A stretch of DNA of 30,595 nt, taken from NCBI GenBank assembly GCA_003427395.1, contig BFEA01000024.1, forward strand, positions 2,520,702-2,551,296, given 5' to 3'. The DNA comes from Chara braunii. Taxonomy: Eukaryota; Streptophyta; Charophyceae; Charales; Characeae. Position numbers and translations under genes: made by a program. Below the pieces are notes generated by a model. It searched no databases. It was not told the DNA's origin and was given only the letters and a program-made list of their open reading frames with translations. Below, one piece after another: positions 1 to 11,818 of this stretch (its first letter is position 1; each line of letters begins with the position of its first letter).

Positions 1-100
1 AAAATTCAAGAAAAACAAGATAAGATATGTTGATCTGTGGGATGTGTTATTTGCTTTGTGACAATTGGGTTCGTCGGAGTTTCAACGACTCATCAGGAGG

Positions 101-136
<36 letters not shown>

Positions 137-1404
137 AAATGATAACAGATTGTCACAGCCTCGTCGTTTATTATCATCTTCTCCCTCTGTCCTTATAAGC
201 CGAAGAAGGAAACGAACGAGCAAAAAAAAAAAAAATTTTTTTTAAAAATTGCGAATACTAAAATGTTTGCAACCACATTCACATTTGCGACCCATTGAAA
301 CTTTAGAATCCCATTCACATTGTGCTCACGAAAGGGGAAAAAAAAAACAAATAAAAAAAAACAAAAAAATAAAAAAATAATGATACAACAATCGTCACGG
401 CGAAAAACAAAACAGGGCATTATCATTATTTGTTGTCATCACATGCGTGCAGCAGGAAATATTAACATTTTCTAACCTAAATATTTGAAATAACACAACT
501 AAAAGTGTGAAAAATTATTGCAAGAACGAATTATATGTGTGCCCATTTCCGTTCACAATTATATGTTTGTGACCTACTGTACAACTCTTCAAAAGTCACG
601 TGGCAGCTATGGCTGCCTTATCCGCCGTCGCCAAACTAGCAGACACGGTGTCCATAATTCCTACATAAAAAACCACGTGGTATTTATGGCTGCCATATCA
701 TAAATTCCTACACGAAGGACGTCGAAAAAAATAAACCCTGCAAATTCTGAACAAAATATTTTTGCTACATAAAACGACCATTGCCCTCTTTACAACACAC
801 GTCGCAGTAATGGCTGCCTTATACGCCGTCACGAAAGTGCCGACCACGGAAAGCACGGCCAACGAAGCCACCATCATCACCATCGCCCTTCCGTCATTTC
901 GTAAATGAACGACGAAAAAAAAAAAAAATAACCAAAAAAATATAATTCTTTACCGCCTAAAAAATTGCACCTCCAACACCACCATCCCCTCCGTCACGTC
1001 TCCTCCATCTTCACCCCCTCCCCCTTCCTCATCGCCGCCATTTGCACTCCCTCCCCCCTCCTCATCGCCACCATCTTTACCCCATCCCCCTTCGTCATCG
1101 CCGTCATCGTCACCCCCTCCCCCTTCGTCATCACTGGTGGGAGGCGACAGCAGGTTACCGTTTGGCGGACGGGGGAATGTCCATGCAGGGAAGTGAGAGT
1201 ACGTGGCGGCTATGGCCTCCCAACCGATCGGACCGCGCGTCGGATCGCCCCCCCAACCACCATTTAGCTCATGCAGACCTTGCGGAAGGTCCCCCCATCC
1301 CTCCGCATTATGCACGGCTGTGTTCGTGCTTGATTGCCCAAACACGGCAGATGGCGCTGGTGGAGACGATGGGGAGGCGGGCGGAGGCACGGGATTCGTC
1401 ACGG
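1..1404. other. Left flank of the insertion, no convincing gene
   Basis: AT-rich with a (TA)n run at 102-132 and A-rich runs at 221-380. A motif of about 36 bp beginning CACGT(G/C)G and containing TATGGCTGCC occurs at 598, 674 and 798. The segment 950-1404 is GC-richer with a minisatellite. A minus-strand ORF here encodes Gly/Asp/Glu repeats but runs across the LTR boundary, so it is not accepted as a gene. Confidence 0.6.
1007..1135. repeat. 33-bp minisatellite, about four units
   Basis: Units at 1007-1039, 1040-1072, 1073-1105 and 1106-1135, consensus about ATCTTCACCCCCTCCCCCTT followed by CGTCATCGCC. The 33-bp period keeps a reading frame, giving a GGDEEGGG-type repeat on the minus strand. 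Confidence 0.88.
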
Positions 1405-2355
1405 TGTCGCGCGTGGCGGTCCCACACCCATACGCAGAGTAGTTTTTGGTGTCGGACCTCACGGTCGTGTCACGCAGGAGTTCCCCTTTTGTTACTTTAC
1501 ACAATACCAACTCCGACCATGCGCGCGTGCTATACCTCTCGCGACTCCCTACGACAGGTTAGGGATCCCGCGAGGTACAACATACCTCTACCTGCGGGAG
1601 CTGTCACCATCCCTTAGGTGGGCGTATCCCTGCTGAGCTACTGACCCACGTGCGAAGGCTTTTACATGCAATTGCAGAGGTAGGTCAGCCGAGGGCGTTT
1701 TCTCGATCGCCGTAGCATAGGCATACGCGCGGTAGAACGCCTTAAGACTGACCCGTATGTCGAGCCCTAAGATGCTAACTCTCCGGACCCACTATCTAAT
1801 CAGGTCGACTTCTCAGACAGTCTTCCACGCTTAGCTAACTATGACAGAGTCAAACCCTTAGTAGTTTCTCATTCTTCCCCAAAAAAGTCCCAGACAAACG
1901 ACTTCCTAGATACCGACCAACCTACTATCTCACTCACAGATATGTGTATAAGTATGTGTATAATATCAGGGGAGCGGAATGAGCGGTGGACCTCACTTTC
2001 ACAGTTGTTGTGTCCTGCTGTCCGAGTATCCCAGGTGATCCCAAACTCAGAAGACAAATCAATGCTGCACACCTGTGCAGATGCACGAACCACATACAAG
2101 CATACAGATGCAGACACAGAATGCGCTACACGCGTCAACCTTTAATCCATTCATAGCATGCCACTCACGCCCCAAACCCTTGAAAACAACATTCCTTCCT
2201 AACCCTGACTCCACTTTACCCCAGCCCCACACATTTTTCGAAGACTCCTGAGTGTGATTTGGACAATTTAGGCATAGATACAGGGGGAAGATTTATCTGT
2301 TCCCTTCTTAGGTCTTGTCTTAGGTGTGAGTGTCAAGCCATGATGGAAGTTGAGT

Positions 2356-2415
2356 CGGAGTTCTACCGACCTGTTATCAACGGAGTTCTACCGACCTGTT
2401 ATCAACTGATAACAG
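2356..2415. repeat. 25-bp direct duplication followed by a perfect 9-bp inverted repeat
   Basis: CGGAGTTCTACCGACCTGTT... is present twice (2356-2380, 2381-2405). Straight after, CTGTTATCA-AC-TGATAACAG (2396-2415) forms a perfect 9-bp palindrome with a 2-nt spacer. The same structure occurs in the 5' LTR at 25456-25515. Confidence 0.85.
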
Positions 2416-3008
2416 AATTGTTGTTCTTACGGATTGTCCCGTAAGTTCTTCAAAGTGTCGAAACCTGTAGACACAACACAGTCCAAAAGAAACTTAACAT
2501 CTAACTAAGATTTAGAAGTTCCCTCTAGACTCTGTGTCTTTTATCTGACCCCTACCTTTTACCAATTGTTTGGGCTGTCGCCTTTCTGCCTCAGGTAGTG
2601 AACAATAATTCACTCCCCTTCCACTGTCACGACAATTCTTCATATTCCTTTTTACTATGTCATTCTTATCCCTTTTTTGGATTATCCTATCTGAGGTCCC
2701 TTTTTTTTTTTTTTTTTTTCCAACACACATGATCACATCATCAATTCAGCTTGTGGAAAGAATCTCATGGAAAGGAATCAGATGGATGGATAGTCTTTCT
2801 CTGAGGCAAGGTCTCACTTATCCCCTTTTAGCAGAATCAGAGATAGTTAGTTAGGACTGAACAATGCAGATTGTGGAGAAAGNTAGAGGTNGTATGGNAG
2901 ACCATTCAGGATATATGATATATCCGCTTTGATTGACAAAGGTCACATAGTGGGCCTTGGCCCCTGTGTGCCAAGCACATTTAGCGGTAGGCTTATCCTA
3001 TGGTTAGA

Positions 3009-3853
3009 CACTGATAAGGCAGGTGTCCTTGAAACCTCGCTACTTCTTATATCGGACTGGTCACTGATAAGACAGGATTCCCTTGCTACTCTTATCACTT
3101 ACTAACCCTCAATAAGGCGGGTACCCAACGATCCTTACTACTCTTATCACTGACTAAACCCTAGGATGTTCATTGATAGGGCATATGTCCTTGAAACCTC
3201 ACAACTTCTTATATCGGATTAGTCGTTGATAAGACAGGATTCCCCTGCTACTCTTATCACTGATTAACCCTCAATAAGGTGGGTACCAAGGGTCCTTGCT
3301 TACTCTTACCATTGGAAAGAATGTTAGGTTTAACCAGTGATAAGGCAGGTGTCCTTAAAACCTCACAACTCTTATATCAGACTAATCACTAATAAGACAA
3401 GATTTCCCTGTTACTCTTAACAGTGGCTAGCCCTCAATAAGGCAGGTGTTCGAGGATCCTTACTACTCTTACCACGGAAAGGAATGTTAGGTTTAATCAG
3501 TGATAAGGCAGGTGTCCTTGAAACCTCACAACTCTTATATCAGACTAGCCACTGATAAGACAGGATTCCCTGTTACTCTTATCAGTGGCTAGCCCTCAAT
3601 AAGGCGGGTGCCCAAGGGTCCTTGCTTACTCTTACCACTGAAAGAATGTTAAGTTGGTTAATGATAAGGCAGGTGTCCTTGAAACCTCACAACTTCTTAT
3701 ATCAGACTAGTCACTGATAAGATAGGATTCCCCTGCTACTCTTATCGGTGGCTAGCCCTCAATAAGGTGGGTGTCCAAGGACCCTTGCACTTACCACTGA
3801 CCAAGCGTAAGGCTCATTTGGAGTTAAGGCACGATTTCCCTGCTATTCTTACC
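3009..3853. repeat. 163-bp higher-order tandem satellite in the 3' LTR
   Basis: Five units start at 3009, 3171, 3335, 3498 and 3659 (spacings 162, 164, 163, 161), with a partial sixth. Each unit holds three diverged sub-repeats of about 50-60 bp, marked by GATAAGGCAGGTGTCC, GATAAGACAGGATTCCC and AATAAGGCGGGTACCC, each followed by a CTTATAT/CTCTTATC block. Three monomers evolving together as one unit is a higher-order repeat, as in centromeric satellites. On the element strand each unit carries a TATAAG-like sequence. Confidence 0.88.
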
Positions 3854-4601
3854 CCACACAAGCCTTATCTGCGGCTCAAGCCATGACATTTGATGACATC
3901 TGAGCCTAGAATCGTTGTTAGCTTGGAGACTTATTGCTGGATCAAATGTATAATGAGCAAGATGATCGGCGTGATCTATGACAGTTGATTATGGCAACTC
4001 AATTCAACGTACCCATCATCTGTTTAGATGGGGTATAGAGAAGATGATCGCGAGAGGTTTGATAGTTTGTATCTATACCTCCAATCAGCGCCCACAACAA
4101 GATTGCTGTATCAGAAGCAATCAGTTTCACACTCAGCCAATTTTTCTTTATCCAAGGCCTGAAGTGTTATTGGTTCCGAATCCCTAACCCTTAAGATCAT
4201 TGTTACGATGATTGCCTGTATGAGACAGCATCTGGGTCGAAGTAACGTACCTCATCGTTCCCTGCCCCCAGAGTTTTTTCTGAACTTCGGCAGAGCTCCC
4301 GCAATCGCCCTGTTACATGGATCAAAATATGGAATGGGAATCCTTTGTGCATGCATCCTGGTCTTAGTAAGTCATTGGAACATACAATTTTTACTTATGT
4401 TGTTTGAAGCGGTTGTGTGCTTACGTAGGGTTTAGGCATAGGAAAGCGAAGGAGGACGAAGGATGTAAGACCCGTCATACTTGCTGGCGCCCCTCCCTCG
4501 CTCTATTGCCTCGCACCCCTGTTCAATTATGATTTCGTTATTCTAGTACGTGGTCCTGACGATATAAATAATAATGATGTTAATCAATAATACCGATAAA
4601 A

Positions 4602-4603
4602 GA

Positions 4604-4668
<65 letters not shown>

Positions 4669-4672
4669 TAGC

Positions 4673-4703
<31 letters not shown>
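4602..4703. repeat. AAT microsatellite (3' LTR, first)
   Basis: A long AAT run with a few CAA/AGC interruptions. The 5' LTR counterpart (27713-27864) is about 54 bp longer because of an internal duplication that includes the leader CAATAATACCGAT. Confidence 0.95.
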
Positions 4704-4771
4704 TCAAAGATTATGAAAACGAATGATATCAAAACCCGGGTTGCGAGATCACACAGTCATCTGAGTAGTCA

Positions 4772-4779
4772 TATATAAG
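4772..4779 (+). promoter_or_regulatory. TATATAAG box, possible antisense promoter in the LTR
   Basis: TATATAAG followed by GCAGCGAGTTTC-type sequence and a CATTCA about 30 nt downstream, pointing opposite to the element. The 5' LTR has the same box at 27933-27940. This is position and motif only. Confidence 0.25.
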
Positions 4780-5030
4780 CAGCGAGTTTCATAGCTCTGC
4801 ACATTCAGCCAAACAGAGCAATACAATGTAGTAGTGAGCCAAAGCTCAAGTTCTCAGGCACATGTCAACCCCAATGCCTCAACCTTTCACTCCACAACTT
4901 TTACCTGCAGTCTCTTCCTTCTCTTTCTCTTTGCCTCTTTTGTTGTACGTATGTCTCCTTCTTTTTTCGTACTACTGTGTAATACAGTGTGCGTGTGCTG
5001 CTGTTCTCGTGTACGAGAAGGGTGAATGAA

Positions 5031-5100
5031 AATAATAGTAATAATGATAATAATAATAAATAATAATAATAATAATAATAATAATAGTTATAATAAATAT
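5031..5100. repeat. AAT microsatellite (3' LTR, second)
   Basis: AAT-rich array; the counterpart in the 5' LTR is at about 28191-28261 and appears identical. Confidence 0.9.
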
Positions 5101-5477
5101 AAAATGTTAGGGACATTGATGCGGACGAAGCACAGAATCCAATTCGGAGAATCACATTGACGTCCAAGTTGTCAAAGCAAGAGTAGACAACACAAGGGAA
5201 CTGAGTAAACATCCATTTGAGAATGAAAACAACAGAATCTTGAGTCAACGTCCAAGCCCAATTAGGCAGTACCAACATCATAACTCAACGTAGTAGTTTC
5301 TCCGAAATGGCGCCCGATGCCTCCCCTACTCTACAATCCATTACTACAGCTATAACAGGGAAGCAATCAGACAATTTTGACGATCAGCAAGTGAAGACGT
5401 CAATATCACTGTCGAGTCCCTCTTCTACCAGGTACATCCTCTCTTCACCAATACTTTTCCTTGATGACTCACACAGC

Positions 5478-5575
5478 GCCCTTCACCTCCACTGCACCCT
5501 CATGCGACCTGGCTGTGGTCGTCAGTGCCCTTCACCTCCACTGCACCCTCATGCGGCCTGGCTATGGCCGTCAGT
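5478..5575. repeat. 49-bp tandem duplication
   Basis: GCCCTTCACCTCCACTGCAC... is present as two full units (5478-5526, 5527-5575) and the start of a third. The same occurs at 28639-28736 in the 5' LTR, so it predates insertion. Confidence 0.9.
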
Positions 5576-6222
5576 GCCCTTGTGTGCAGGCAACGCCCTA
5601 CATCCTAGTGCTAGCCTGCCTCATCCTAGCGCAGCGCAGCCATGCACAACATAGCAGCTTGCATTCGCCCAGCGTGCAAGTGTTGCCCGCATTGGCCAAG
5701 ACCCCTGCCCACTAGCATTTTCTGCCTATGTGCCAGTGCTGCGTGTGAGCGGCCAGCCTTGAGCCCTGCGTTTCAGACCCAGACTCTGCGCCCAGGCCCA
5801 ACCCAGATGCGGCCCAGGCTGTATGGTCGTGCCCCTTGGGTCAGAGCCGCTGTCCATATGCAGACCCTTTCCGGTTCCCCTTTGATACGCTTGGCTTTAC
5901 TATCGCTGCGTTCGGAGTGTCCAATGCGTGCCACGTCGGCTTGTCCTGGCCCGCGCCCAGGGCACAATTAACTGAGGCCCTGGGCTCAACTGCTTCTTTG
6001 CAGGAGTCTGGGGTCCACGACGCAATCCAACCAACCGGCGTGCTGCGACCATCGGATACCCACTCTACAAATTGTTCGAAGAAGCCCGATTGCGGGTATT
6101 CTGACCAGCCTTCACTCAGGGTGGTCATATGTATGGCCCGCTTTCACTTAGGGCGGACACGATGCTAGCGCGTTGCTGTTTACACACATGAAAAGCGTGG
6201 ATGAAATCCGTCTGATTTGCTC

Positions 6223-6256
6223 AATAATAATAATAATAATAACAATAATAATAACC

Positions 6257-6309
<53 letters not shown>

Positions 6310-6326
6310 AATAATAAATTAATAAT
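6223..6326. repeat. AAT microsatellite (3' LTR, third)
   Basis: AAT array ending in AAAT repeats; the counterpart is at 29384-29487. It sits at the start of one of the 0.82-kb modules. Confidence 0.9.
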
Positions 6327-7075
6327 AAGTGCTAAAACATGAATTTTTAAAAAGGTATTCACCGATTTGCAGTTGCAGATGCAGATCCCAGGAATTGCTC
6401 CCTTATTTTCCCTACCTTACCTGCGTACAGTAACTGTGTCAACCTGTAGATTTTGAACATGCATCTTGTAGGACCGCCAGTGGTAGGTAGGATTTCGTAG
6501 GTCGCAGGGTAGAAGAGACTCGAACTAAAGACCTGTCAGGTAGGAGTTTAGATAGCCCAGAGGTAGTGGCTGTAGACTGTCTGAAGGGTCAAGGTCGTAG
6601 CTGCTACCTACCTAATAAGGCAAGTCATAGCTGCTACAGTACCGAAAGGCCAAGATAGAAGTGGCCATCCAGAATCAGCCTACGTTAGGCAGAGGCAAGC
6701 GGTCAAGTGGTGGCAGCCCACCTCGTACAGTCAGCAGTCCTAGTCCACCCAGTCCAGTCCAGTCAAGCAAGTACCGTCTGGGACCATGTGTACCATGGGC
6801 CAGGGTTACAGGTCAGACCAACGCATCACAGAAGTATAATTCAAGAGGCTGCACCCAGCCTTTCATTCATTCATGCGAAAGCCATGCGGAAACGCTGTTG
6901 CAGCTACATGAGCAAGGAGGTGTCTGGATACTGAGTCACCATAGCCAATTGGAAATGGGCCCGTACCCGGACGTCATATCTCTGAGCTTTGAGCGACACA
7001 TGTCTTCTGCCTGTTACTAGTTATGTGCCTGAGAGGCGTGAATGAAAGTAAGTCTGACTACACAGTAACAATCAG

Positions 7076-7143
7076 AATAGTAATAATAATAATTATATCA
7101 TAATAATAATGATAATAATCATAGTAAAGTAATAATAAAAATA
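7076..7143. repeat. AAT microsatellite (3' LTR, fourth)
   Basis: Degenerate AAT array; the counterpart is at 30237-30304. Module boundary. Confidence 0.85.
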
Positions 7144-7434
7144 TGCTTGTGGACGTAGCACAGAATTCATGTCGCAGAATCACGCTGTGGCCCAAGTTTT
7201 CAAAACAAAAGCGGATATCATGATGGACCGCGTAACCATCCATTTGAGACTGGCACAGCAAACACAAGTCAATGCCTATAGCCTGATTGGGCAATCAGCA
7301 GCGTTAACCCGATGCAGTTCTCCCTCTTTGAATGACGCCCGAATGCCCTTACTTCCTAATATTCTAGATTTTCAGCGAGTGACGTCTTCAGTGCCCATAC
7401 CGACCTCTTCCCTACCCAGGTATATCTCTCTTCC

Positions 7435-8067
7435 TACCTACGCTCTNCCTTGATAACCCATGCAGCAACCTTTATCCCTCTGCACACAGGCAGCCAAGCC
7501 ATGGCCGCCANCCCCCTACCCCACAGGCTGCGCCCAACCTGTCATCCTTTTCATTGCGGAAGCCATGAGGAAACGNTGTCTTAATGTCATGTGCNAGGAG
7601 NCCCGCAGCGAGCCNGTAGGACTCGACGGGTAGGAGAGGTGAGAGATGCAGTCGTAGTGACTGAGNGGAGGCAGTCACGGCTGCCATAGCAGTGGCCGAC
7701 GGGGAGCGTGTGTGTACACAGTTGTTTGTGTGGATCCTGAATCGTTACGGCCAGTTGAGAGTGAATTCTTGCCTGGAACCTTTATCTCTGAGTATTTGAG
7801 TGGGCGCATGTTGTCTGTTCGCTGCGCTGTTGTTTACATACATAAGATGTGTGAACGAGTCTTATTGCCCAAATAAAAGATAAGCAACAACGAACTTCAT
7901 CAATCAAACAGTATCACATTCATAAGCCCAGATAGTCGTGACCTCGACCAATCANCAGATTTGCAGTGTGAGTCCCACCAAATAAGAACGCANCAGAAGC
8001 TCATAAGTGACAACCCNGGAATAGTCTCATTCCCATCATCAAGCCCAATGCCGACTGCCTATCTGGT
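7435..8067. other. Inferred LTR interior with ambiguous bases, no gene
   Basis: Non-coding module sequence with scattered N (7447, 7511, 7576, 7595, 7601, 7614, 7666, 7954, 7993, 8017). Apparent ORFs here are broken by N and have no family features. Confidence 0.6.
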
Positions 8068-8706
8068 TCAGTCCTGAAGGGCCGCAGTCATAGCTACGGC
8101 TGGACCGAAATCCAAAGTCCCCAACCTTCTAGCCGGTCCCAGCAGAGTCAGTAGTTCAAGTCCAGTCAGTCCTAGTCCTGACCAGCGGGTACCGCCTGAG
8201 ACCGCGTGCACTAGAGGCCCGTGTGTGTCGCTCAGTGTGACTGAGCGGCGCGACTGAGCGTGCGTTGCTGTACATGTGCGTCTGTTTTGTTTGTCTGGTC
8301 GCTCCTGTGTCACTTGTGTACGTGTCACAACGATCGTGTGACTCCCACCGTGCGTGTGCCTGTCCTTCTACGTAGGCGCACCTGTCACCGTGTGACAGCG
8401 TTGTCGTATATGCGTTCGGGTCACTGTATCTGCGTTACTGTTCATCCACGTGTCTGCCCAGTTTGTTTGTATGCTCAATCTGTTTTGTCTGTTCTCTCTC
8501 TTTGCGTGCATAGCAAGTAGCATAGAGGGACACCTAGGGTGATCCGGCGTATGCAACAGAGGGCTGTTTGGGCGCTAAGTTGCCATAGTCAATTAGAAGG
8601 GAACTTGTATCCGGAAGCCATATCTTTGAGTGGGCGCATGTCGCCAGTTCGCTGAGCTACCGTTTCGCATGCATGAAAGTTGGGATCGAAGCAAGTCTGA
8701 TTTTTA

Positions 8707-8758
8707 GTAATAATAATAATAGTAATAGTAATAATAACAATAATAATAATAATAAACA
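8707..8758. repeat. AAT microsatellite in the inferred LTR region
   Basis: AAT array preceded by the same GCATGAAAG...AAGTCTGA boundary sequence that precedes the arrays at 6223 and 7076. Confidence 0.85.
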
Positions 8759-9165
8759 TAAAGGAAGTTGAGCAACAGCGAACTCCAGCAATCAAACAAC
8801 ATCATACATATGAGACCAGATAGTCTTGGCCTCGAACCAACAACATAAAAGTATAGCGAATCCCATAAAGTAAGAAAGCAGCAAACTCGCATTCGACAAC
8901 GTTGGCATAGCTGCATCATTATCAATGCGGAATCAACATCGAAACCGTGTCAGGTGCTCAGCTCCCAGACTACAGATGGAAGGTCCTATCTAGCCCATCC
9001 TACGGTACTGTCGGAGGTGTTGTCAGCAGTCATCCCGAAGTCCGAGCAGATAGTGGCCAAATGCCGCACACTTCCAACACCGGGTGTGTCTCTCGCCTCA
9101 CTCACGACCTTGGTCCCCCATACAGACCCCACGTGCACCTAAGAACCACAGTGCACATAACAACA

Positions 9166-9220
<55 letters not shown>

Positions 9221-9232
9221 TAACAATAATGA
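9166..9232. repeat. AAT microsatellite in the inferred LTR region
   Basis: Near-perfect AAT array. The 330 bp after it is a diverged copy of the sequence after the array at 5031. Confidence 0.9.
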
Positions 9233-9608
9233 TAATGCAAGGAACAAGAATACGGACGAAGCACAGAAAATCCAGATTTGCGAAATTACACTGAAGTCCA
9301 AGTAGTCAAGGCACGAAACAGATAGTATAATGGAACCGAGCTTCCGTCCATCTGAGAATGATACAGCATAATCGTGATTCAATGTCCGAGCCCAACAGGG
9401 CAACACTACAGCATAACTCAATGTAGCTCTCTCTCTTGAATGGACCTGGCTTCCTATCTACTCTACAGCCTGGAAGCAATCGGACATCTTGACTACCAGC
9501 GAGTGATGATGTCTATACCAAGGCCTACGTCCTCTTTACCCAGGTACGTCTCTTTCTTCACAACACCCTCCAACGCATAGATGCCCCGAGTATCGAGGTC
9601 ATGGGTGT

Positions 9609-9629
9609 ATAATAATAATAATAATAATG

Positions 9630-9665
<36 letters not shown>

Positions 9666-9704
9666 GTAATGATAATAATAATAATAAAACAGAAATAATA
9701 ATAA
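9609..9704. repeat. AAT microsatellite in the inferred LTR region
   Basis: AAT array with GAT/AGT interruptions. Confidence 0.88.
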
Positions 9705-10044
9705 TAAACGCAATGGAATTAAGTAACAGCGAGATGTCAATCCCAGATCACACCATCACATTGAAGCCAAATAGCCACTTTGTGTCCAAAGAGCAACATT
9801 GCACTAATACTACACCGATGGAGATTCGTAGTACTGAAAACCAATGTCCATCAAGAGTATATTCTCCTCCCAACACAAGATTCCTGTCCCTTCATACGTA
9901 CACTTGGCGCTCAACGCCCAGCCTACTCCTACACTGCTACTACAGACTACAAAAGGTTAATGCAACAGTTGACATCTGCGGCAGCCCGGAGTACTTGAGT
10001 ATTTCGGTCATTGCAGACCACCGTCAACGTCAGATATGTGTTCT

Positions 10045-10114
10045 CACATCATCATCATTATCACCATCATCATCATCATCATCATCATCATCATTACTAC
10101 CACCTTCTTTCTCC

Positions 10115-10182
<68 letters not shown>
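10045..10182. repeat. CAT/ATC and CT microsatellites
   Basis: An ATC-rich run at 10045-10097 followed by an uninterrupted CT run of about 64 bp at 10119-10182. Non-coding; the His-, Ser- and Leu-rich ORFs it creates are artefacts. Confidence 0.95.
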
Positions 10183-10185
<3 letters not shown>

Positions 10186-10224
10186 CTCATTTTCTCTCTC
10201 CTTTATGCGCACATACATACTGTC

Positions 10225-11818
10225 GAGGCTGTAAAGGTGCAGATTAGAACAAGAACCGTCCTCTTATACACGGTACAGATAGCGTAGGAGAAGACTTAGA
10301 TACAACACCTAACCTGACCGGGACTGACCTTTATCACGCAGTGCAAGATAGCGCAGTAGGATACTCAGAACACTAATGACTAGCCCAATCAATGTTGCAA
10401 AGCAGACCAACATACATCATTCTTACCACACGGTGTGATGGGCCTGGCACTACACACAGGAATAGGTGTCGCGTCCATTTCGTGCGCAGACGAAGACGTA
10501 GGGAGGGAGAGATCGGATTGTCGTCATCACCAAGTTTTTGTCACCAATCCTAAATAACCCCCTCGCAGCCATGCCCGAAGTCCCGAAGTTGTGTCTGGAT
10601 TCCGATGTCACCAAGCCCACTCTCTCATAGCCCGCTGATGCCGTGAAGTCAGGTAGTGAGGGAGCGAGAGGGAGATCGTGTTTTGAAAAGAGGAAGAAGA
10701 AGAACTTTCTTCCTCTCTCGTGCCAGGCACTAACCTGTGAAAAATGGCGCCCGTGCAGACTATCGCCAATCCATGGTAAGTGCCCTTACGTTATCATCAT
10801 CACCATCACTTCCCCCGACATCATCATCAGCGTCATCATCATCATTATTGCCTTCCATACCGTCAACCCGACATTCATCAGCATCATCATCATTTGCCAT
10901 CGTCGTCAATCGTCATCATCATCATCACCAGCCCGTTATCATCACCTTCTGCATCATCGCCCTGTCGTCATCATCTTCTCCTTTTTTTTTTTTTTTTTTT
11001 TTTTTTATGTGATGAAGAAGACTGAATGGACAATGCTGTGTAATCGAAATCTTGACAAGCAATGAGCATGCCCATACATACACAGTGGTGCTGAATGGCG
11101 CAGGGAAGACTTAGCCATAAATCCTTATCTGACCGAAATCGGTCTTTACTACGTAGTACAGGATAGCGAGGCAGGATGCCAGAGCACTAATGACTAGCTC
11201 AATCGAAGTTTCAACGCAGACCAGACATTCATCACCCCCATCACAAGGCGTGCGAGATCACGTACAGACGACGAGGAGGGGATCAAATGGAGAAGAGGAG
11301 TGTTAACACCAAGTCTTTGCCACAAGTCGCAAATATTTCCCCATCGCTATGTCTGTAATCCAAGGTCGAATCCGGATCAAAATCGTCAAGCTCTTTCCCT
11401 CTTCTCGTCCTCACACACACGCGCAACCTCGTCGCCTACTGTACCTGTGTAGATCGGATCGAGAACCGTCCTCTCGTACAAAGTACGAGATAGCGTAGTG
11501 GAAGGCTTTGGTATCGATGATCCGAACAACCAATATTGTAATGCAGTCCCGAACATGCATCATCATCATTCATTCCATGGTGTGAAGGGGTCTGGCGTTT
11601 TACACATGAAGACTGCGTCAGCCCAAACCATACACAGACGAAGAAGATGGGATCAGACGAAAGGAGGGGATCAGACGAAGAAGAGGAGAGAATGGGAATG
11701 TCGTCAATACCAAGCCTTCGGCACAGGCCCAAACAGTCCCTCGTCAAAAAAGAAGGGAATGTCGTCAACACCAAGCCTTCGACACAGGCCCAAACAGTAC
11801 ATGAAATAGTTAAGTATG
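10225..11818. repeat. Three diverged copies of a module near the inferred LTR end
   Basis: The block GAACCGTCCTCT...TAC...GATAGCGTAG recurs at 10252 and 11463. The block GATAGCG...AGCACTAATGACTAGC recurs at about 10348 and 11162. ATC-rich simple sequence (10786-10980) and a poly-T (10982-11006) lie between. A 61-bp tandem duplication (GGGAATGTCGTCAA...) is at 11694-11754 and 11755-11805. No gene recognised. Confidence 0.55.

Larger units (their letters stand above)
6125..8760. repeat. Diverged macro-repeat, period about 0.82 kb
   Basis: Boundary sequences recur at about 6171, 7013, 7827 and 8652 (spacings about 842, 814, 825): an ATCTCTGAG/TTTGAG...GCGCATGT block, then an ACA-CATGAAAG-like block, then AAGTCTGA and usually an AAT array. 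Inside each module, CATAGCCAATTGGAAATGGG (6943), ACGGCCAGTTGAGAGTGAATT (7748) and CATAGTCAATTAGAAGGGAA (8585) also align. The array crosses 7434, the last point proven as LTR, and so supports an LTR end further right. Confidence 0.6.

Noticed and set aside
950-1510. 186-codon minus-strand ORF rich in Gly, Asp and Glu
   Set aside because: It runs across the LTR boundary at 1405 and its composition comes from the 33-bp minisatellite; no domain is seen. At best the left part is a fragment of a flanking gene.
3009-3853. CRISPR-like array of regularly spaced repeats
   Set aside because: Units are contiguous 163-bp satellite monomers with no unique spacers, in eukaryotic DNA.
5307-6168. Overlapping Pro/Ser/His-rich ORFs duplicated in both LTRs
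   Set aside because: The duplication reflects LTR identity. The frames overlap on both strands, have no domains and span the 49-bp repeat.
8068-8556. Cys/Val/His-rich ORFs on both strands near 8.1-8.5 kb
   Set aside because: They come from GTGTGC/TGTCTG-rich low-complexity sequence in the module array; no family features.
9084-9305. ORFs made of poly-Asn, poly-Leu, poly-Ile or poly-Tyr at every AAT array
   Set aside because: They are translations of trinucleotide repeats in different frames, not genes.
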